In this document: in pieces, positions 1-5,622 of the stretch | Layout: each line of letters opens with the position of its first letter | Position numbering within the stretch: the first letter of the stretch is position 1 | Assembly (NCBI GenBank): GCA_937916565.1 | Contig: CALFSR010000133.1 | Coordinates: 1-8,162 of the forward strand | Length of the DNA stretch: 8,162 bases | Source: an uncultured Bacillota bacterium | GTDB lineage: Bacteria; Bacillota; Limnochordia; Limnochordales; ZCTH02-B6 | Direction of reading: 5' to 3' | Translations under genes and position numbers: made by a program | The notes under the pieces: generated by a model | Seen by the model: only the letters and a program-made list of their open reading frames with translations | Databases searched by the model: none | What the model was told of the DNA's origin: nothing

Positions 1-354
1 CTGGTGCAGTACATGGACGCGCTGCGGCGGGGGGCGGCCCTGCCCGTGTCACTGGCGCTGCCGGGTCACGGGGAGCCGTTCCGGGACGTAGCGGCGCTGA
101 TTCACGGGCGGCTCGAGATGCACGGGCAGCGGCTGAAAAACTTGCTGGAGCGGCTCGCGGCCGGTCCCGCCACCGTGTTTGAGCTCGCCCAGGCCATGTT
201 CGCCCAGGCCGGGGGCCAGCAGCTCATCCTGGCCTTGTCGGAAGTGCAGGGGCATCTTGATGTCCTCGAGGCGCTCGAGCAGGTGCGGTCCGTGCCGGCG
301 GGCGAGGACGGCCCGAGGGCAGGCGCCCTCGTGTATGCGGCAGCGGGTAAGTGA
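1..354 (+). CDS. MBL-fold metallo-hydrolase, C-terminal part (5' end off window)
   Basis: The frame is open from the first base, so this is the last 117 residues of a longer protein ending at TGA 352-354. The visible part begins inside the metallo-beta-lactamase fold: residues 20-26 read LPGHGEP, the GHG motif near the end of the hydrolase domain that carries a metal-ligand histidine (His23 here). It is followed by a helical, winged-helix-like tail at about residues 40-110 (RLKNLLERL, then FELAQAMF, then HLDVLEALEQV). That pairing is typical of the LACTB2-like / glyoxalase II-like hydrolases with a C-terminal winged-helix domain. The HxHxDH metal site expected in the N-terminal half is outside the window, so activity and substrate cannot be judged. 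The stop lies 12 bp before the -35 box of the methionine operon and no terminator of its own is visible. Read-through transcripts would therefore also meet the SAM riboswitch. Confidence 0.8.
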   Translation: MVQYMDALRRGAALPVSLALPGHGEPFRDVAALIHGRLEMHGQRLKNLLERLAAGPATVFELAQAMFAQAGGQQLILALSEVQGHLDVLEALEQVRSVPAGEDGPRAGALVYAAAGK

Positions 355-366
355 ACGGATTCACTA

Positions 367-395
367 TTGACATCCCCAGGCAGGGCTTCTATAAT
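367..395 (+). promoter_or_regulatory. Consensus sigma-70/SigA promoter of the methionine operon
   Basis: TTGACA at 367-372 and TATAAT at 390-395 are separated by exactly 17 bp, a perfect match to the housekeeping promoter consensus in otherwise GC-rich DNA. Transcription should start near A402, giving about 50 nt of leader before the SAM-I aptamer. A promoter this strong fits a unit controlled after initiation, by the riboswitch, rather than by a weak promoter. Confidence 0.93.
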
Positions 396-419
396 TGCCC
401 TAGTGTTACAACTTACAAC

Positions 420-438
420 GCACCGGCTCGCCCGGTGC
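420..438 (+). other. Leader hairpin between promoter and riboswitch
   Basis: GCACCGG (420-426) pairs perfectly with CCGGTGC (432-438) around a five-base loop. No T-run follows, so it is not an intrinsic terminator. It lies near the predicted 5' end of the transcript, just before the aptamer. It may protect the 5' end or keep the upstream RNA from interfering with aptamer folding; that role is inferred. Confidence 0.5.
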
Positions 439-450
439 CGCAAAGTGTAA

Positions 451-577
451 CTCTTATCGAGAGCGGCGGAGGGACTGGCCCGATGAAGCCCGGCAACCGG
501 CGTCCGCGATCGCGCATGGACGCAAGGTGCCAATTCCTGCCGGACGCCCGCGGGTAAGGCGTTCGGAGAGATGAGAG
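451..577 (+). promoter_or_regulatory. SAM-I (S-box) riboswitch aptamer
   Basis: The conserved S-box blocks occur in order: CTCTTATCGAGAG (451-463), GAGGGACTGGCCCGATGAAG (469-488), CCCGGCAACC (489-498) and GGTGCCAATTCCTGC (526-540). The helices can be traced by eye. P1 is CTCTTATC (451-458) with GATGAGAG (570-577), 8 bp with one T-G pair. P3 is 496-498 with 526-528, extended by GCGTCC (500-505) with GGACGC (518-523). P4 is 540-548 with 558-566, 9 bp. The GATGAA block (482-487) is in the position used for the family's pseudoknot. SAM-I aptamers bind S-adenosylmethionine and repress methionine biosynthesis or uptake genes, which fits the metNIQQ operon directly downstream. Confidence 0.97.
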
Positions 578-606
578 GAGGCACAACGATGCGTGTACCT
601 CTTCTC
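573..606 (+). promoter_or_regulatory. Antiterminator helix of the SAM-I switch
   Basis: GAGAGGAGG (573-581) can pair with CCTCTTCTC (598-606) over 9 bp with one G-U. Its left arm shares 573-577 with the 3' strand of P1, and its right arm is the left arm of the terminator. SAM binding stabilises P1, breaks this helix and frees 598-606 to form the terminator; without SAM the antiterminator forms and transcription continues. The AGGAGG at 576-581 looks like a ribosome binding site but is wholly contained in this helix in the ON state. Confidence 0.88.
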
Positions 607-626
607 GTGCGGGAAGGGGTTTTTTT
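598..626 (+). terminator. Riboswitch-controlled intrinsic terminator
   Basis: CCTCTTCTC (598-606) pairs with GGGAAGGGG (611-619) as a 9 bp stem (two T-G pairs) closed by GTGC, and seven T residues follow at 620-626. It is the OFF structure of the SAM-I switch, mutually exclusive with the antiterminator at 573-581/598-606. It lies inside a frame that is open from 571 through metN, which bears on the metN start. Confidence 0.9.
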
Positions 627-643
627 CTTGCACGCCCACAACG

Positions 644-660
644 GTTTCCGCAACGGAAAC
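644..660 (+). other. Small perfect hairpin upstream of metN start
   Basis: GTTTCCG (644-650) and CGGAAAC (654-660) form a 7 bp stem with a CAA triloop, between the riboswitch terminator and the likely metN ATG at 685. There is no T-run after it. Its presence favours reading this stretch as untranslated leader rather than coding sequence. Function is unknown. Confidence 0.4.
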
Positions 661-684
661 GCGAAGAATACCGCGACCGTCCCC

Positions 685-1431
685 ATGCTGCGGCTCGAGA
701 ACGTGGAAAAGACGTACGGCCGCGGCGCCAACCAGGTGCAGGCGCTGCGGGGCGTTTCCCTGGATGTCATGCCGGGCGAGATCTTTGGCATCATTGGCCT
801 CAGCGGCGCGGGGAAAAGCACCCTCATCCGCTGCATCAACCTGCTGGAGCGGCCGCAGGCGGGCCGCGTATTCATCGACGGCGTGGACGTCACCGGCTAC
901 AAAGGAGCGTCGCTGCGGGCCGTCCGGCGCCAGATCGGCATGGTGTTCCAGCATTTCAACCTGTTGACCAATAGAACCGCCCTGGCCAACGTGACGTTTC
1001 CCATGGAGATCGTCGGGGTGCCCCGCAAAGAGCGGGAAGGGCGGGCACTCGAGCTGCTTGACTTCGTCGGCCTGCGGGAAAAGGCCCGGCGGTATCCGTC
1101 GGAGCTCTCGGGCGGGGAGAAGCAGCGGGTCGGCATCGCCCGGGCGCTGGCCACCGAGCCGCGGCTGCTCTTGTGCGACGAACCGACGTCGGCGCTCGAC
1201 CCCGAGACGACGACATCGTTTCTCAACCTGCTCAAGGACATCAATCGCCGGCTGGGCCTGACCATCGTTATGGTGACGCACCAGATGCACGTCGTGCGGG
1301 CTGTGTGCGGCCGCGTTGCCGTGCTCGACCAAGGACGCGTCGCCGAGCTCGGCCCGGTGGCTCAAGTGTTTGGCGCCCCGCAGACGGAAGCGGCGCGGCG
1401 CCTGGTCAAGGAGGCGGCCCTCGGTGCTTAA
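685..1431 (+). CDS. metN: Methionine ABC transporter ATP-binding protein MetN (short form)
   Basis: This is the ATPase of the MetNIQ importer, acting on the inner face of the membrane as a dimer docked to MetI. From ATG 685 it has 248 residues starting MLRLENVEKTYG, where MetN proteins normally start. All ABC motifs are present: Walker A GLSGAGKST (38-46), Q-loop Gln89 (VFQHFNLL), signature LSGGEKQRV (141-149), Walker B LLLCDE (161-166) with D-loop SALD, and switch His199 (VTHQMHVV). It ends at about 248 residues, whereas typical MetN (about 340) carries a C-terminal NIL/ACT-like methionine-sensing domain; none is encoded here. The start is uncertain. In-frame ATG 589 follows AGGAGG (576-581) closely but would place the riboswitch terminator inside the gene. 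TTG 628 follows GGGAAGGGG (611-619). ATG 685 has no visible ribosome binding site. The metI start overlaps the metN stop. Family assignment is firm; the N-terminus is not. Confidence 0.93.
   Translation: MLRLENVEKTYGRGANQVQALRGVSLDVMPGEIFGIIGLSGAGKSTLIRCINLLERPQAGRVFIDGVDVTGYKGASLRAVRRQIGMVFQHFNLLTNRTALANVTFPMEIVGVPRKEREGRALELLDFVGLREKARRYPSELSGGEKQRVGIARALATEPRLLLCDEPTSALDPETTTSFLNLLKDINRRLGLTIVMVTHQMHVVRAVCGRVAVLDQGRVAELGPVAQVFGAPQTEAARRLVKEAALGA
1408..1414 (+). promoter_or_regulatory. Ribosome binding site deciding the metI start
   Basis: AAGGAGG inside the end of metN lies 9 nt before GTG 1424. It selects that GTG over the longer open frame reaching back to 1316, whose extra arginine-rich residues do not resemble a permease N-terminus. 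Confidence 0.85.
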
Positions 1432-2092
1432 CCCGCAAGTGCTCAACATGCTGTGGCCGGCGCTGTGGGAGACGCTTTACATGGTCGCAGGCGCGGCGCT
1501 GTTTGGCCACCTCTTTGGTATACCCTTGGGGGTCCTGGTGGTCGTGACGAGCCCGGGCCACATCTTGCCCAATGCGGCGATCCACCGCATCGCGGGGGTC
1601 GTCATCAATATCGGCCGGTCCATTCCGTTCATCATCTTGATGGTGGCCATCATTCCCTTTACCCGCTGGGTGGTGGGGACTTCCATCGGCACCACCGCGG
1701 CCATCGTGCCGCTTACGGTGGCGGCCGTCCCGTACATCGCGCGCTTGGTCGAGCAGGCCCTCCACGAAGTGGATCTGGGCGTCATCCAAGCCGCGCAAGG
1801 CATGGGCGCGACTCCGTGGCAAGTCATCTACAAGGTGCTCTTGCCCGAGAGCTTGCCGTCCCTCGTATTGGGGGTGACCATTACGACCGTCAGCCTCGTC
1901 AGCTACTCCGCCATGGCCGGTGCCATCGGCGCCGGAGGATTGGGCGACCTGGCCATCCGCTACGGCTACCAGCGGTTTCGCGGCGACGTGATGCTCTACA
2001 CCGTCGTCGTCCTGGTGGTGCTGGTGCAGCTGATCCAAATGGCGGGGAACTTCATCGCACGGCGGGTTGACCATCGCCACCCGTCGTCGTAG
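1424..2092 (+). CDS. metI: Methionine ABC transporter permease MetI
   Basis: This is the membrane subunit of the methionine importer; two copies form the pore. Translation from GTG 1424 gives 222 residues, matching the usual MetI size of about 217. The GTG overlaps the metN stop by 8 bp (TAA 1429-1431) and has AAGGAGG 9 nt upstream, so the two genes are probably translationally coupled. Five hydrophobic segments are visible at about residues 14-41, 55-78, 88-108, 146-170 and 190-212. The cytoplasmic EAA loop that docks on the ATPase is at about 123-142 (AAQGMGATPWQVIYKVLLPE), with the characteristic glycine and LPES ending. IGRSIPFIILMV and SYSAMAGAIGAGGLGDLAIRYGYQRF are also hallmark MetI stretches. 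The 132 bp that follow, up to metQ, contain no hairpin with a T-run and no convincing promoter, so the binding-protein genes are probably co-transcribed. Confidence 0.96.
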   Translation: MLNPQVLNMLWPALWETLYMVAGAALFGHLFGIPLGVLVVVTSPGHILPNAAIHRIAGVVINIGRSIPFIILMVAIIPFTRWVVGTSIGTTAAIVPLTVAAVPYIARLVEQALHEVDLGVIQAAQGMGATPWQVIYKVLLPESLPSLVLGVTITTVSLVSYSAMAGAIGAGGLGDLAIRYGYQRFRGDVMLYTVVVLVVLVQLIQMAGNFIARRVDHRHPSS

Positions 2093-2224
2093 AGCGCGCC
2101 ATAAGCGCAACCTCCGCTAACCTGAGGGCGGCGGCTCGCCGGGGGACCGCGGCTTGGCCACAATTCCCGCGGGTGATGGAGGAGGGGAAATCGGAAATTA
2201 GACAATACTGGGAGGATTGCGAAG

Positions 2225-3019
2225 GTGAAGAATTCGTCGTTGCGTTTCGGAGTTGCCCTGCCGCTCATCCTGGCCTTGGCCGCCGGCGCGGGGGCGCAAG
2301 CGGCGGTGATAACCGTCGGCGCCACGGCGGTACCCCACGCCGAGATCCTTGAGTTCATCAAGCCGGCGTTGGCGGCGGACGGCATCGAGCTCAACATCGT
2401 CGAGTTCGCCGACTACGTCCTGCCCAACCTGGCGCTAGCGGAGGGAGAGCTCGACGCGAACTATTTCCAGCACATCCCGTACCTGGAGACGTTCTCCGCG
2501 GATCACGGGCTCGACTTGAGGGTCCTGGTGGGTGTGCACATCGAGCCGATGGGCTTCTACAGCCAGCGCCACGCGACCGTGGACCAGCTGCCGCAGGGAG
2601 CGACCGTCGCCATTCCTAACGACGCGACCAACGGCGGCCGGGCACTTCTGCTCCTGCAGGCGGCGGGGCTTATCCGGCTCGCCGAAGGTACGGGCATTAC
2701 GGCCACGGTCTTTGACATCGTGGACAACCCGCTCGGCCTGCGGCTGCGAGAGCTTGAGGCGCCGCTTCTTCCCCGGGCGCTCGCGGACGTGGACGCGGCG
2801 GTCATCAACACCAACTACGCCCTGGAGGCGGGCCTTGTGCCGCTGCGGGACGCCCTTGCCATCGAAGGCGCGGAATCGCCCTACGTGAACGTCGTCGCGG
2901 TTCGGGCCGGCGATGAGACGAATCCGGCCCTGCGCAAGCTGGCGGAGGCGTTGACTGCGCCGGCCGTGCGGGACTTCATCGTGGAGAAGTACGCGGGCGC
3001 AGTAGTGCCCGTGTTTTAG
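2225..3019 (+). CDS. metQ: Methionine-binding protein MetQ, first copy, no lipobox
   Basis: This is the extracytoplasmic methionine-binding protein (NlpA / Lipoprotein_9 family) that delivers substrate to MetNI. It starts at GTG 2225 with GGGAGG (2210-2215) 9 nt upstream and has 264 residues. Residues 1-26 form a signal peptide: basic start MKNSSLR, a hydrophobic core, then AQA at 24-26, a good signal peptidase I site. There is no lipobox cysteine, and I see no cysteine anywhere in the protein, whereas Gram-positive MetQ is usually lipid-anchored. Family motifs are clear: DYVLPNLAL, NYFQHIPYL (79-87), IPNDATNGGRAL with Arg139, which in MetQ structures contacts the substrate carboxylate, INTNYA (194-199) and SPYVN (218-222). 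It is 63% identical to the next gene over the mature region (hand count). The binding residues look intact, but methionine as the ligand is inferred from family and operon. Confidence 0.94.
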   Translation: MKNSSLRFGVALPLILALAAGAGAQAAVITVGATAVPHAEILEFIKPALAADGIELNIVEFADYVLPNLALAEGELDANYFQHIPYLETFSADHGLDLRVLVGVHIEPMGFYSQRHATVDQLPQGATVAIPNDATNGGRALLLLQAAGLIRLAEGTGITATVFDIVDNPLGLRLRELEAPLLPRALADVDAAVINTNYALEAGLVPLRDALAIEGAESPYVNVVAVRAGDETNPALRKLAEALTAPAVRDFIVEKYAGAVVPVF

Positions 3020-3100
3020 CAGGCTCGCGGCCCGGCGTCCTGCCGTGCCGCCGGCGGCCGTCGCTTGTTCGCCGGACGTAATCCAATGGCAATAGACACG

Positions 3101-3108
3101 AGAGGAGG
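3101..3108 (+). promoter_or_regulatory. Ribosome binding site deciding the second metQ start
   Basis: AGAGGAGG lies 7 nt before ATG 3116. It selects that ATG, directly followed by a signal peptide, over the upstream in-frame TTG at 3065, which would add 17 residues ahead of the signal peptide. Confidence 0.85.
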
Positions 3109-3115
3109 CCGTTTC

Positions 3116-3907
3116 ATGCGTCGTACACTTGTCGTGGTTGTCCTTGTCGCCCTTGTAGCCGCCCTAAGCGGCGTCGCGGGCGCCCAATCCGCGGTGCTTA
3201 AGGTCGGAGCCAGCACGCTGCCGCACGCGCCGATCCTGGAGTTTGTGAAGCCTTGGCTGGCGGAACAGGGCATTGAACTCCAGATCATCGAGTTCAGCGA
3301 CTACGTGCTGCCCAACTTGGCCCTGGGCGAAGGTGACATCGACGCCAACTTTTTCCAGCACATCCCGTACTTGGAGGATTTCGCCGCCAACCATCGCCTG
3401 AACCTGACGTGGACGGTGAAGGTGTTCCTCGCTCCCATCGGGATGTACAGCAACAAGATCACCTCCATCGACCAGCTGCAGCGGGGCGCGACCATCGCCA
3501 TTCCCAACGACGTGACCAACGGCGGCCGGGCCCTGGTCCTGCTGGACCGGGCGGGTCTGATCCAGCTCCGGGAAGGCGTGGAGGGCAACGCGACGGTGTT
3601 TGACATCGTCGGCAATCCGCTCAACCTGCGCATCCTCGAGCTTGAGGCGCCGCTTTTGCCGCGGGCGCTGGCCGACGTGGACGCCGCCTTCATCAACCAG
3701 ACGTACGCCTTGGAGGCGGGCTTCAAGCCGGCCCGGGACGCGATCTTGCTCGAGTCCGGCGACTCTCCGTACGCCAATGTGGTGGCAACCCGGATCGAAC
3801 TCGCCGGCGATCCGCGCATCCAGAAGCTGGGCGAGGCGCTGACCCGGCCGGAGGTGCGGGACTTCATCCTCGAGTACTTTGAGGGCTCTCTCATCCCGGT
3901 GTTCTGA
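3116..3907 (+). CDS. metQ: Methionine-binding protein MetQ, second copy, no lipobox
   Basis: This is the second substrate-binding protein of the same family, with 263 residues from ATG 3116. A signal peptide (MRR, then valine/leucine-rich core to about residue 20, then AGAQSA) has a signal peptidase I-type end and, like its neighbour, no lipobox cysteine. Conserved motifs include DYVLPNLAL, NFFQHIPYL, IPNDVTNGGRAL with Arg138, INQTYA (193-198) and SPYAN (217-221). The mature parts of the two MetQ proteins align without a gap over 237 residues, with 150 identities by hand count. They differ most around ERVLVGVHIE-equivalent residues 97-117 (here LTWTVKVFLA) and at INTN versus INQT, so ligand preference may differ (inference). 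The gap from the first copy is 96 bp with a GC-rich palindrome (3047-3058) but no T-run. The operon ends here: a strong terminator begins 54 bp after the stop. Confidence 0.94.
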   Translation: MRRTLVVVVLVALVAALSGVAGAQSAVLKVGASTLPHAPILEFVKPWLAEQGIELQIIEFSDYVLPNLALGEGDIDANFFQHIPYLEDFAANHRLNLTWTVKVFLAPIGMYSNKITSIDQLQRGATIAIPNDVTNGGRALVLLDRAGLIQLREGVEGNATVFDIVGNPLNLRILELEAPLLPRALADVDAAFINQTYALEAGFKPARDAILLESGDSPYANVVATRIELAGDPRIQKLGEALTRPEVRDFILEYFEGSLIPVF

Positions 3908-3961
3908 GCCGCCGCAGGAGGGCCTAAGCCAGCGGAGAACAACAAAAGCGGGGGAGGGCGC

Positions 3962-3995
3962 AAGCGGGTTCGCTTGCGGGCCGAACCCGCTTTTT
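3962..3995 (+). terminator. Intrinsic terminator of the metNIQQ operon
   Basis: AAGCGGGTTCG (3962-3972) and CGAACCCGCTT (3982-3992) form a perfect 11 bp stem around a nine-base loop, ending in five T residues (3991-3995). It separates the methionine operon from the crotonase gene downstream. Confidence 0.93.
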
Positions 3996-4038
3996 CCGTT
4001 GGGTGCCATACGGGAGCGTCCGGTGGGAGCATACTGGC

Positions 4039-4057
4039 CCCGGGTCTTAGGCCCGGG
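4039..4057 (+). other. GC-rich hairpin in the crotonase leader
   Basis: CCCGGGTC (4039-4046) pairs with GGCCCGGG (4050-4057) over 8 bp (one T-G pair) around a TTA triloop. It ends 7 nt before the crotonase ribosome binding site at 4065. No T-run follows on either strand, so it is not a terminator. It could stabilise the mRNA 5' end, affect ribosome access or act as an operator; none can be chosen from sequence. I see no convincing promoter between 3996 and 4064. Confidence 0.45.
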
Positions 4058-4064
4058 ACAACAC

Positions 4065-4070
4065 GGAGGT
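4065..4070 (+). promoter_or_regulatory. Ribosome binding site deciding the crotonase start
   Basis: GGAGGT lies 7 nt before ATG 4078. The in-frame GTG at 4069 overlaps this site itself and is therefore rejected as a start. Confidence 0.8.
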
Positions 4071-4077
4071 GGCCTGC

Positions 4078-4831
<754 letters not shown>

Positions 4832-4851
<20 letters not shown>

Positions 4852-5530
4852 TGGGGCGCAGCCGTTTCCAGAGGACAAAGCCCAGCCAGCCGGCCAAAAG
4901 TACACCGCCAGCGGCGGCCAGCCAGCGGGTGTAGCGGGGATCTTCCAGGACGGCTTTGCCCACGAACGAGAAGAGAAGGATCGACGGCAGATCGCCGAGC
5001 GCCGTGGCGGCCGCGAAGTGCAGCACGGGGATGCGGGACAAGCCCGCCGCATAGCTCCAAAGGTCGCTCGACGTAAAGGGAATGAGCCGGGCGATAAGCA
5101 GGACCGCGAAGCCGTTTTTCCGGCTGAAGGCGTCCACCCGCTTCAGGACTGACTCAGGCAGCAGGCGCCGGATGGCCCGGCGGGCGACCCAGCGGGCGAC
5201 GGCAAAGGCGGCCATCGCCCCGGCGAGGACGCCGGACAAAGACAAGAGGCTCCCGAGCCACGGCCCAAAGATCATGCCGCTCGCGATGATGAGAAACCAG
5301 TTGGGCAACGGCGCGATCAGCGCTTCGACGGTAAACAGGGCGAGGATGACGACAATCGTCCAGGCGCCAAAGCCGCGCAAGTACGCGACGCCTTCCTCGA
5401 GCTCGGCTTGCCGGAGAAAACGCGGCACGTCGCGCCACGTTTCGGGCGCAGCCCCAAGGGCGAAGACCATCAGGGCCAAGGCAAGTCCGAGGGCCAAATA
5501 TACTGCGGGCCGCGGGCGGCGGAAGCCCAC
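4832..5530 (-). CDS. TVP38/TMEM64 family (VTT-domain) membrane protein
   Basis: This is a polytopic inner-membrane protein of 232 residues from GTG (5528-5530), with GGAGGTGA (complement of 5539-5546) 8 nt upstream. Hydrophobic segments lie at about residues 9-27, 56-74, 78-108, 141-163, 170-192 and 203-221. The VTT (formerly SNARE-associated) domain is recognisable from LIAPLPNWFLIIASGMIFGPWLG (71-93), with its proline-rich re-entrant loop and glycines, from the following glycine-rich helix, and from the second half-motif RLIPFTSSDLWSYAAGLSRI (148-167). The wider DedA/VTT superfamily includes lipid scramblases and flippases such as those for undecaprenyl phosphate; whether this member moves lipids is inferred from the fold only. 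It converges on the crotonase gene with a 20 bp overlap and no terminator between them, and diverges from the amidohydrolase gene across 92 bp that hold no clear consensus promoter. Confidence 0.9.
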
Positions 5531-5622
5531 CGCGGCCTCACCTCCCCATATGGCCGCTCATCGCGGCGGATCAGGTTGTAGCTTGCCCGCAAACGGAATG
5601 GTTTCACAGGGAGGGAGCACCG

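Noticed and set aside
505..514. CGCGATCGCG palindrome, resembling the cyanobacterial HIP1 octamer
   Set aside because: It is a single copy inside the P3 arm of the riboswitch, where it simply closes the hairpin.
571..684. N-terminal extension of MetN (38 residues from the ATG at 571)
   Set aside because: ATG 571 lies inside the P1 strand of the aptamer with no ribosome binding site, and the stretch encodes the riboswitch terminator and a second hairpin. The family start fits 685. The starts at 589 and 628 are kept open as a finding.
102..893. Long - strand frames across the MBL, riboswitch and metN regions (102-893 and 454-1449)
   Set aside because: They run antisense to recognised genes and across the riboswitch, and their translations are rich in Arg, Pro and Ser without family motifs. 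They are shadows caused by high GC content.
2093..2224. Second promoter, riboswitch or terminator between metI and metQ
   Set aside because: The only stem (CGGCG-GCT-CGCCG, 2129-2141) is short with no T-run, TTGGCC at 2154 has no -10 partner at the right distance, and no riboswitch consensus is recognisable.
3047..3058. 12 bp palindrome GCCGCCGGCGGC between the metQ copies
   Set aside because: Expected often by chance in this base composition; it has no T-run and no second copy, so I do not call it an operator or terminator.
3065..3115. Promoter for the second metQ (TTGTTC at 3065 with CAATAG near 3090)
   Set aside because: The hexamers match poorly and the spacing is 19 bp. Co-transcription from the upstream promoter is simpler.
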